Position numbers and translations under genes: made by a program. The notes under the pieces are model-generated. The model saw only the letters and a list, made by a program, of their open reading frames with translations. It was not told where the DNA came from and made no database searches. This document shows positions 1 to 4,835 of a stretch of 5,205 bases of DNA, one piece after another; position 1 is the first letter of the stretch, and every line of letters begins with the position of its first letter. The stretch comes from Chryseobacterium sp. (GTDB lineage: Bacteria > Bacteroidota > Bacteroidia > Flavobacteriales > Weeksellaceae). Location: the NCBI GenBank assembly GCA_017989575.1, contig JAGNPP010000192.1, forward strand, positions 1 through 5,205, in the 5' to 3' direction.

Positions 1-2
1 TT

Positions 3-50
3 GCAGAAGTGGACAAAAAAAGTGTTCTACGTCAATTAGCGTTAAAGTAG
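3..50 (+). CDS. rpmI: 50S ribosomal protein L35, C-terminal fragment (gene enters from the left)
   Basis: Only the last 15 codons and the TAG stop are present, reading AEVDKKSVLRQLALK. This matches, from memory, the C-terminal tail of flavobacterial L35, a small basic protein of about 65 residues in the large ribosomal subunit. The identification rests on this short tail and on the position directly upstream of rplT on the same strand, which is the conserved rpmI-rplT order (normally preceded by infC). The rest of the gene lies outside the window. There is no terminator between it and rplT, so the two are probably co-transcribed. Confidence 0.85.
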   Translation, partial: AEVDKKSVLRQLALK

Positions 51-106
51 TTTTATAAATCATTTCGGTTTATAAGAATTAAAACAATTCAACAATTAAC
101 CCTGAA

Positions 107-181
107 ATGGAGCAACTAAGTGTAATGAAACAATTACCGCACATTTCAAAAAAACAATTTAAATTATGCCAAGATCAGTAA
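107..181 (+). other. Possible 24-codon upstream ORF overlapping the rplT start
   Basis: The 115-base gap between rpmI and rplT contains an open frame starting ATG GAG CAA CTA AGT and ending in TAA. It reads MEQLSVMKQLPHISKKQFKL and four further residues. Its stop lies 13 bases past the first base of the rplT ATG, in another frame. An overlap of this kind could couple translation of the two frames. Flavobacterial mRNAs lack Shine-Dalgarno signals, so no ribosome binding site helps decide whether it is translated. It may simply be chance open frame within an rplT leader. No convincing L20-type leader structure was recognised in this gap. Confidence 0.2.
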
Positions 182-510
182 ATTCTGTAGCGTCTAGAGC
201 GCGTAGAAAAAAAGTAATGAAACAGGCTAAAGGTTTTTTCGGTAGAAGAAAAAATGTTTGGACTGTAGCTAAAAATGCCGTTGAAAAAGCAATGCAATAT
301 GCTTACCGCGGTAGAAAAGAAAAGAAAAGAAGTTTCAGAAGCCTTTGGGTAACTCGTATCAACGCGGGTGCTAGAGAGCACGGATTATCTTACTCTCAGT
401 TTATGGGAGCTCTTAAGAAAAACAACATCGAGCTAAACAGAAAAGTTCTTGCAGATCTTGCAATGAATCATCCAGAAGCTTTCAAAGCTGTTGTAGATCA
501 AGTAAAATAA
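166..510 (+). CDS. rplT: 50S ribosomal protein L20
   Basis: This 114-residue protein is full length for bacterial L20. L20 binds 23S rRNA early in assembly of the large subunit, and in several bacteria it represses its own operon by binding the mRNA leader. The start MPRSVNSVASRARRKK is typical of the family, as is the very basic N-terminal extension (residues 1 to about 60, rich in Arg and Lys) that threads into rRNA. The globular C-terminal part carries the family wording SLWVTRINAGAREHGLSYSQF (split here across residues 59-79) and LNRKVLADLA. The ATG follows an A/T-rich stretch without a Shine-Dalgarno sequence, as expected in Bacteroidota. The gene lies downstream of rpmI and is followed by a strong terminator, so it ends the translation-factor/ribosomal operon. 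Confidence 0.98.
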   Translation: MPRSVNSVASRARRKKVMKQAKGFFGRRKNVWTVAKNAVEKAMQYAYRGRKEKKRSFRSLWVTRINAGAREHGLSYSQFMGALKKNNIELNRKVLADLAMNHPEAFKAVVDQVK

Positions 511-533
511 TTACAAATCTTTGTTATCAATAT

Positions 534-570
534 AAAATCCTGAGAATTATCTCAGGATTTTTTTATTTTT
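534..570 (+). terminator. Intrinsic terminator of the rpmI-rplT operon
   Basis: A perfect hairpin TCCTGAGA-ATTA-TCTCAGGA (538-557) is preceded by AAAA and followed by TTTTTTTATTTTT. The A and T runs can lengthen the stem. It starts 27 bases after the rplT stop. The left arm AATCCTGAGA recurs exactly in the terminator at 1790-1817. Confidence 0.93.
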
Positions 571-571
571 G
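564..571 (+). promoter_or_regulatory. Putative -7 element (TAnnTTTG) for the first M28 peptidase gene
   Basis: TATTTTTG fits the Bacteroidota -7 consensus TAnnTTTG and lies 18 bases before the ATG at 590. It sits inside the T-tract of the rplT terminator, so the promoter and terminator would share sequence. No TTG -33 element is seen at the usual 17-23 base spacing, and T-rich DNA matches this motif easily, so the call is weak. Confidence 0.4.
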
Positions 572-589
572 CTGAAATTTATCCAAATA

Positions 590-1768
590 ATGTTCAAAAA
601 ATATATTAGTTCATTAGTTTTATTGACATCTCTTCAATTTGTTGATGCCCAGACTTTTATCCAAGCTTACCAAGATAGAGCAAATCAAGTTTCTCAATCT
701 AACATCAACACCTATCTTCAGGAATTTGAAGCGCTTGGCGTGAAAAGAACCGGAACAACGCAAAACACAAATGCCTTCAATTGGCTTAAGAACAAATACA
801 CAGCTCTTGGTTACACCACTGCAAATTTCCAAGAACACTCTTGGACAGCAAACAATCTTTCTTCCAAAAATCTGATTGTAACGAAAACGGGAACGCTCTA
901 TCCCAATAAATTCGTGATTGTTTGTGGACATTTCGATTCCATCAATGGTCCTGGGACTAATGACAATGGAAGCGGAACGTCTATCATCTTGGAAATCGCA
1001 AGAATTTTGAAAGATGTTCCAACAGAATATTCTATCAAATTCATTCATTTTTCCGGTGAGGAACAAGGACTTTTGGGAAGCTCCAGATATGTGTCACAAG
1101 TCGTGAACGGAACCTCTCCGAAGATGGACATCAAAGTAGTGGTAAATCTGGATCAAGTCGGCGGATTGAAAAACAGAGCCAACAGTAAACTGTATCACGA
1201 CAAAGACCAAAGTTCCCCATCGAGCAATAATGCAGCGGCGGCAATTGCGGTTCAGGAATTGGCAAATTGTACCACGCTGTATTCAACATTAGCTGTGGAT
1301 TTTGATCCGGCAGAGAATACAGATTATGTTCCTTTTCAGCAAAATGGAGAGATCATCACGGGTTATTTTGAATACGAAGGTGGCTACAACAATTCTTATG
1401 TTCATACGGCAAATGATCTTTTGGTGAATATGGATCCCGTTTATGTGAAGAATGTAGGAACGGCAGCGGTTGGCTCAATCCAGCATTTTTCCGTTGCCTC
1501 TAAAACGACTTTAGCTGTGGACGAGACTTCAAAAACTTTGGAATCTGTTCAGTTTTATCCTAATCCTGCAAAGCGTGTTTTAAATTTGAAAATGGATAAT
1601 GTCTCAAAACATTTTACATTTGAATTGACCGATATGAGTGGAAGTCAGATTTTAATTAATAAAAACAATGCATACCAAATTGACATTTCGCATTTAAAAC
1701 CTGGAGTTTATCTCGGAACTATCATCATAGACAATGAAAAAGTGACCAAGAAGATCATTGTTGAATAA
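590..1768 (+). CDS. Secreted M28-family zinc metallopeptidase with T9SS C-terminal sorting domain
   Basis: This is a 392-residue protein. M28 peptidases are di-zinc enzymes, mostly aminopeptidases. Residues 1-20 form a signal peptide (MFKK start, hydrophobic core, likely cleavage after VDA). The peptidase domain covers about 35-305 and contains every expected residue: His114 in CGHFDS, bridging Asp125 in TNDNGSG, catalytic Glu157 and ligand Glu158 in SGEEQG, Asp188 in NLDQVG and His272 in YVHTAND. Residues about 320-392 (FYPNPAKRVLNL through GVYL to KKIIVE) are a type A T9SS sorting domain, so export through the outer membrane is predicted. A TTG start at 569 is in frame but falls in the upstream terminator T-tract, and it would put polar residues before the signal peptide, so the ATG at 590 is chosen. 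The gene has its own terminator. The exact substrate cannot be read from the sequence. Confidence 0.93.
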   Translation: MFKKYISSLVLLTSLQFVDAQTFIQAYQDRANQVSQSNINTYLQEFEALGVKRTGTTQNTNAFNWLKNKYTALGYTTANFQEHSWTANNLSSKNLIVTKTGTLYPNKFVIVCGHFDSINGPGTNDNGSGTSIILEIARILKDVPTEYSIKFIHFSGEEQGLLGSSRYVSQVVNGTSPKMDIKVVVNLDQVGGLKNRANSKLYHDKDQSSPSSNNAAAAIAVQELANCTTLYSTLAVDFDPAENTDYVPFQQNGEIITGYFEYEGGYNNSYVHTANDLLVNMDPVYVKNVGTAAVGSIQHFSVASKTTLAVDETSKTLESVQFYPNPAKRVLNLKMDNVSKHFTFELTDMSGSQILINKNNAYQIDISHLKPGVYLGTIIIDNEKVTKKIIVE

Positions 1769-1789
1769 ATTAAAATCAATAATAATACA

Positions 1790-1817
1790 AATCCTGAGAT
1801 AATTCTTAGGATTTTTT
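1790..1817 (+). terminator. Intrinsic terminator of the T9SS-exported M28 peptidase gene
   Basis: The stem AATCCTGAGA (1790-1799), loop TAAT and right arm TCTTAGGATT (1804-1813) form ten pairs with one G-U pair, followed by TTTT. It lies 21 bases after the stop codon. The left arm is identical to that of the rplT terminator. Confidence 0.88.
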
Positions 1818-1855
1818 ATGATAAATATTGGAAGATGAAATAGCACGAAAAAGTT

Positions 1856-1863
1856 TATATTTG
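1856..1863 (+). promoter_or_regulatory. Putative -7 element (TAnnTTTG) for the M28-PDZ peptidase gene
   Basis: TATATTTG is an exact match to the Bacteroidota -7 consensus and lies 22 bases before the ATG at 1886. A TTG at 1828-1830 could be the -33 element, but the 25-base spacer is slightly longer than usual. Its place between a terminator and a gene start makes it the best promoter candidate in the gap. Confidence 0.55.
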
Positions 1864-1883
1864 TTCTTAATAAAAATTAGAAC
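1863..1883. promoter_or_regulatory. Small dyad at the predicted transcription start of the M28-PDZ gene
   Basis: GTTCT (1863-1867) and AGAAC (1879-1883) are perfect inverted arms separated by 11 bases. With one bulged T the pairing extends to AAT/ATT. The dyad begins at the last base of the -7 element and ends 2 bases before the start codon. This position would suit a repressor operator or a short 5' hairpin. In A/T-rich DNA it may be chance. Confidence 0.25.
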
Positions 1884-1885
1884 TA

Positions 1886-3148
1886 ATGTTTTTATCTAAA
1901 AACCATTTCAAAAAACTATCAACTCTTTCCTTACTTGGGATTTCTGTTTTATATTTTTCTCAAGAAAGAACACAAGTTGGACAAGCTAATGAGAACAATT
2001 TAAAAAAGCACATCTATTACTTAGCTTCTGATGAATTGCAAGGCCGATTGACAGGTTCCGAAGGCGAGACAAAAGCAGCAAACTATCTTTCTGCAGAGTT
2101 CAAAAAATTAGGATTGAAACCTTATGAAGGAAAAGATTTCATCCAAAATTTTGAATACGGTGTCAAACTAAATCCACACGACGATAAAACATCAACACCT
2201 GTAAAAGGTAAAAACGTAATTGCAGTTTTGGATAACAAAGCTGATAAAACCATTGTAATCGGTGCGCATTACGACCATTTGGGACTTAATGAACATCACA
2301 ACTCTACATTAGCCAATTCGGCAGGACAAATCCACAATGGTGCGGACGATAACGCATCGGGAACAGCTGCCGTTTTGGAATTGGCAAGAATGTTTTCTCA
2401 AAATAAAACGAAGGAAAATGCAAATTACGTTTTCGCATTATTCTCTGGTGAAGAAGATGGATTGATGGGTTCTAAAAAACTCGCAGAAACCATCAAAACG
2501 ACCTATCCGAATACTGTTTTTATGATCAATATGGATATGGTTGGACGACTTAATGATAAAAAAGATTTAACCGTTGGTGGCGTTGGAACCTCTCCTATCC
2601 TATCCGATTTGGTGAAAAAATACAAGCCGGAAGGTTTCAATTTAGCTGTGGACGAATCCGGCGTTGGACCAAGTGACCATACTTCTTTTTATTTGAAAGA
2701 CATTCCGGTTCTTTTTCTTTTCACAGGAACACACAACGACTATCATAAACCGACGGATGACTCAGATAAAATCAATTATTCAGGCGGAACAGTGATTGCC
2801 AATTATGTTTTTGATTTGGCGAATGCTTTAGGAAATGAAAAAGAAATTCCGTTTGTGAAAACCAAAGTGGCAGCGAGCAAATCTGTCCCGAAATATAAAG
2901 TAAGCTTGGGAATTATGCCAAATTATGCCGACAGCAAAGACGGAATGGGCATCTATGGCGTTATCGAACACAGACCAGCTGCCAATGCAGGGATCCTGCA
3001 AGGTGATGTTCTTACAAAAATAGGAACTTGTGAAGTGAAAGAAGTCTATTCTTATATGGACTGCCTCTCCAAAATAAAAGCTGGCGAAGAACATCCAGTG
3101 ACTGTAAAACGAAATGGCGAAGAGAAAATCTTCAATGTGAAATTCTAA
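1886..3148 (+). CDS. M28-family zinc metallopeptidase with C-terminal PDZ domain, predicted periplasmic
   Basis: This is a 420-residue protein. Residues 1-25 are a signal peptide (KNHFKK then a hydrophobic stretch, cleavage probably after VLYFS). A lead-in typical of M28 enzymes follows (HIYYLASDELQGRLTGSEG, 42-60). The di-zinc centre is complete: His128 in GAHYDHLG, bridging Asp155 in GADDNASG, catalytic Glu189 and ligand Glu190 in SGEEDG, Asp217 in NMDMVG and His287 in NDYHKPTD. Residues about 336-420 form a PDZ domain (LGIMPNY, then AANAGILQGDVLTKIG), which in such enzymes may bind a peptide end or another protein. There is no T9SS tail, so it probably stays in the periplasm or envelope, unlike its upstream neighbour. 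It has its own -7 element and terminator. An aminopeptidase role is likely, but the substrate is unknown. Confidence 0.93.
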   Translation: MFLSKNHFKKLSTLSLLGISVLYFSQERTQVGQANENNLKKHIYYLASDELQGRLTGSEGETKAANYLSAEFKKLGLKPYEGKDFIQNFEYGVKLNPHDDKTSTPVKGKNVIAVLDNKADKTIVIGAHYDHLGLNEHHNSTLANSAGQIHNGADDNASGTAAVLELARMFSQNKTKENANYVFALFSGEEDGLMGSKKLAETIKTTYPNTVFMINMDMVGRLNDKKDLTVGGVGTSPILSDLVKKYKPEGFNLAVDESGVGPSDHTSFYLKDIPVLFLFTGTHNDYHKPTDDSDKINYSGGTVIANYVFDLANALGNEKEIPFVKTKVAASKSVPKYKVSLGIMPNYADSKDGMGIYGVIEHRPAANAGILQGDVLTKIGTCEVKEVYSYMDCLSKIKAGEEHPVTVKRNGEEKIFNVKF

Positions 3149-3150
3149 AT

Positions 3151-3188
3151 AAAACAAAAAACCGATTGAAAATTCAATCGGGTTTTTT
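3151..3188. terminator. Bidirectional intrinsic terminator between convergent genes
   Basis: The hairpin CCGATTG (3162-3168), AAAATT loop and CAATCGG (3175-3181) is followed by G and TTTTTT on the plus strand. On the minus strand it is followed by TTTTTTGTTTT (complement of 3151-3161). It can therefore end the M28-PDZ transcript from the left and also the alkB transcript arriving from the right, after that transcript has crossed the repeat element at 3223-3359. Confidence 0.85.
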
Positions 3189-3222
3189 ATGAAATTCCTA
3201 TAGGAGACTGCTCAAATTTTTA

Positions 3223-3359
3223 AAACCACAAAAGTCACAAAAGTTATTGCAAATTTTAAGTCTAGAAAAGTTCAGAAAATTGCAACTATTCTAAGTTTTC
3301 TTTTTTGCTCTTTTTTAAAATTTTTTTTTAAGGTTTCTCTTTTGTGACTTTTGTGGTTT
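3223..3359. repeat. Intergenic inverted-repeat element with 21-bp arms (REP/MITE-like)
   Basis: The left arm (3223-3243) and right arm (3339-3359) are perfect inverted copies over 21 bases. The left arm is AAAC followed by two tandem CACAAAAGT units (3227-3244, the last T outside the arm). The right arm carries the same pair on the other strand, with one changed base at its inner end. The 95-bp core has no ORF and is rich in runs, including T9 at 3321-3329 and two T6 runs. The flanks both carry AAATTTT (3214-3220 and 3360-3366), which could be a target duplication or just A/T-rich sequence. It fills most of the 176-base gap and ends 5 bases from the alkB stop. From memory, intergenic repeats of this tandem-9-mer style occur in flavobacteria, but this was not verified. 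No transposase is present. Confidence 0.75.
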
Positions 3360-3364
3360 AAATT

Positions 3365-3988
3365 TTACAACTCACGAATATTCCGAAAAGTTAAGTTAAT
3401 CCGAGGTTTCATTGGTCTGGAAGATTTGGCAATCCGATGTTCCCAATTGGTCTGCAAATCGCCCTTCATAATGAGCAGTGAACCGTGCTGAAGAGGCAAA
3501 GTATATTTGTTCTGATGATTGTCCTTCTTTCGAAAATCAAAATTCCGCACTTGCCCGAAACTCACCGAAGCAATCACAGGCCGATTTCCCAATTCACTTT
3601 CCTTGTCGCGATGCCAAGCCACAGAATCATTTCCGTCTCTGTAAAAATTAAGCAAGACAGAATTGAATTGATGACCCGTCAGTTTCTGGATTTTATATTT
3701 CAAGCCTAAAAGTTCTGGCGTCCAGGCATTCACACTGAATTCATTGCCTCCCAAATGATAAGATTTTTCATCGTCGCCATACCAAGCTGTCAGGCGTGGC
3801 GTGAGAACTTCTCTATCAAACATTTTTTGCGTATTCTGTTTCCAAGGAACGGTTTCAATGAGATTTTTTTCAATTTCTGTTGCTCTTTCCTCAGACAAAA
3901 AATGTTCGGTATAATCCAATAACTCGGTCGGAAATTGGTAATATTCGCCTGCATCAAACAAACTGAGTTGCATATCTGTACTGTACAT
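3365..3988 (-). CDS. alkB: AlkB-family 2-oxoglutarate/Fe(II)-dependent dioxygenase (alkylated nucleic acid repair)
   Basis: This is a 207-residue protein. AlkB enzymes oxidatively remove methyl groups such as 1-methyladenine and 3-methylcytosine from DNA or RNA, using iron, oxygen and 2-oxoglutarate. The core shows NFYRDGNDSVAWHRD (114-128), which supplies iron ligands His126 and Asp128. The third ligand is His184 in NWEHRI. The 2-oxoglutarate-binding segment RINLTFR (196-202) has the family pattern RxNxTxR. Residues 64-71 (PRLTAWYG) resemble the nucleotide-binding lead-in of ALKBH2/3-like members. The start at 3988 follows an A-run typical of these genomes and leaves 9 bases after the regulator gene; the second Met at 3973 (MQLSLFD) is an equally plausible start. 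No promoter is seen between the two genes, so they probably form an operon with expression set by the regulator. The stop lies beside the inverted-repeat element. Confidence 0.93.
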   Translation of the reverse strand: MYSTDMQLSLFDAGEYYQFPTELLDYTEHFLSEERATEIEKNLIETVPWKQNTQKMFDREVLTPRLTAWYGDDEKSYHLGGNEFSVNAWTPELLGLKYKIQKLTGHQFNSVLLNFYRDGNDSVAWHRDKESELGNRPVIASVSFGQVRNFDFRKKDNHQNKYTLPLQHGSLLIMKGDLQTNWEHRIAKSSRPMKPRINLTFRNIREL

Positions 3989-3997
3989 TTTTAAAAT

Positions 3998-4774
3998 TTA
4001 TTTGGAATTCGAAACCTTGTTGTCCAATTCTTTGATATCTTTTCTGATTTCCAAAAACATATCTTTCAAATTATAATTATCAAAATTATCGGGCTCAAAA
4101 TCCTCAGGAAAAATCCCCGATGCATATTGCCAGATTTCCACAATCTCGCCCAACGGAATCTCATAAGGCTTGTAAAAAGAATTGTCCGCCGAAACCTCGA
4201 TGGCTTTTTTCTTTTGCCCTTTGAATCGTTTGTAGGATATCCCATCATTCAAAGTCACGAAAATGTAACTTTTATTGATTTTCAAATCCTCAATATCTTC
4301 CACATATTTCCCGATAATGAACGAACCATCTTTGAAAGGAGGCATAGAATCACCTTGCGCTGGGAACGCCCGGTATTTTCCATTGGTCAAAAATGGCAAT
4401 GAAATCCGCTGAAGACTTTCGATATATTCTGGGTCGCTGTAGCCTGACAAATATCCCATCGACGCTTTTTGAGGAATGATTTCGATGCTGTTATTTCCCA
4501 AATTATCTACGATGATTGGCAGTACGATTCTGTTGTCCGGGAGATTCATCATTTCTTCAAGTGGATATTTTCTGATATTCACCGTCAAAAGCAAATCGAT
4601 GCTTATGTGAAAGAACTTCGACATTGTAATGAGGACTTCATACGGCGGTTCCGAACGCCCATCTTCGTAAGAAACGTACCGCGACCTTGTGATAATTAAG
4701 GTATCTGCCAACTCTTGTTGAGTCGTCATTTTCTTTGCTCTTAAAAACCTGATGTTATCTGAAAAAATTGACAT
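3998..4774 (-). CDS. XRE-type HTH / S24 peptidase-like (LexA/CI-type) transcriptional regulator
   Basis: This is a 258-residue protein. Residues about 3-62 form an XRE/CI-type helix-turn-helix (FSDNIRFLRAKK, QQELADTL, YVSYEDGRSEPP). Residues about 98-222 are an S24 fold like LexA, CI and UmuD. They contain the catalytic Ser143 in QGDSM and the general-base Lys182 in YKRF. The expected self-cleavage loop is QKASMGYLSGYSDPEYI, with Met106-Gly107 where LexA-type proteins have Ala-Gly or Cys-Gly. The C-terminal end (NLKDMFLEIRKDIKELDNK) may form a short coiled coil. The ATG at 4774 is chosen because an upstream in-frame TTG at 4795 lies inside the putative -7 element. It is followed by alkB after 9 bases and is divergent from a Y-family polymerase, so a damage-responsive repressor is inferred. 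It is not called lexA, because orthology to the global SOS repressor is unproven. Confidence 0.88.
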   Translation of the reverse strand: MSIFSDNIRFLRAKKMTTQQELADTLIITRSRYVSYEDGRSEPPYEVLITMSKFFHISIDLLLTVNIRKYPLEEMMNLPDNRIVLPIIVDNLGNNSIEIIPQKASMGYLSGYSDPEYIESLQRISLPFLTNGKYRAFPAQGDSMPPFKDGSFIIGKYVEDIEDLKINKSYIFVTLNDGISYKRFKGQKKKAIEVSADNSFYKPYEIPLGEIVEIWQYASGIFPEDFEPDNFDNYNLKDMFLEIRKDIKELDNKVSNSK

Positions 4775-4792
4775 TGTTATAATTTGTAACAA
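4774..4792. promoter_or_regulatory. Operator-like dyad at the regulator start
   Basis: TTGTTA (4774-4779) and TAACAA (4787-4792) are perfect inverted arms with a 7-base spacer. The dyad covers the predicted transcription start and the first base of the regulator ATG. A second, overlapping perfect dyad ATTTGT-AACA-ACAAAT (4782-4797) reaches into the -7 element. This position suits autorepression by the XRE/S24 protein. A related sequence lies at 4818-4835. Binding is inferred, not shown. Confidence 0.5.
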
Positions 4793-4800
4793 CAAATATA
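4793..4800 (-). promoter_or_regulatory. Putative -7 element for the regulator-alkB operon
   Basis: On the minus strand this reads TATATTTG, an exact TAnnTTTG match, 18 bases before the regulator ATG. No clear TTG -33 element is found upstream at normal spacing. It overlaps the 16-bp dyad at 4782-4797. Confidence 0.55.
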
Positions 4801-4817
4801 ATCATTTTGTTTTAAAA

Positions 4818-4835
4818 TGTAACTAATTTTGTCAC
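4818..4835. promoter_or_regulatory. Second operator-like site and putative -7 element before the Y-family polymerase gene
   Basis: TAATTTTG (4824-4831) fits TAnnTTTG and lies only 4 bases before the GTG start, so any transcript from it would have almost no leader. A TTG at 4807-4809 is only 14 bases upstream, shorter than usual. The flanks GTAAC and GTCAC make a site whose minus strand reads GTGACAAAATTAGTTACA. This closely resembles the regulator-side site GTTACAAATTATAACA, allowing two single-base insertions. A further dyad CATTTT-N5-AAAATG lies at 4803-4819. Confidence 0.4.

Noticed and set aside
569..589. In-frame TTG start extending the first M28 peptidase by 7 residues
   Set aside because: The TTG lies in the rplT terminator T-tract, and the ATG at 590 gives a cleaner signal peptide (MFKK then hydrophobic core).
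620..1066. 148-codon open frame on the minus strand
   Set aside because: It lies fully inside the M28 peptidase gene, which has complete catalytic motifs. The antisense product is Cys/Phe/Arg-rich with no recognisable domain.
2828..3157. 109-codon open frame on the minus strand
   Set aside because: It is antisense to the PDZ domain of the second peptidase, has a Phe/His-rich composition typical of shadow frames, and has no domain.
3321..3329. T9 run as a phase-variation tract
   Set aside because: It is outside any coding region and not placed between promoter elements, so a switch role has no support.
3223..3359. CRISPR array or tRNA/ncRNA reading of the repeat region
   Set aside because: There are only two inverted arms, not direct repeats with regular spacers, and no cloverleaf or known RNA family was recognised.
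3485..4699. Plus-strand open frames of 74, 91 and 76 codons at 3485, 4127 and 4469
   Set aside because: All lie opposite alkB or the S24 regulator, whose conserved residues show that the minus strand is coding.
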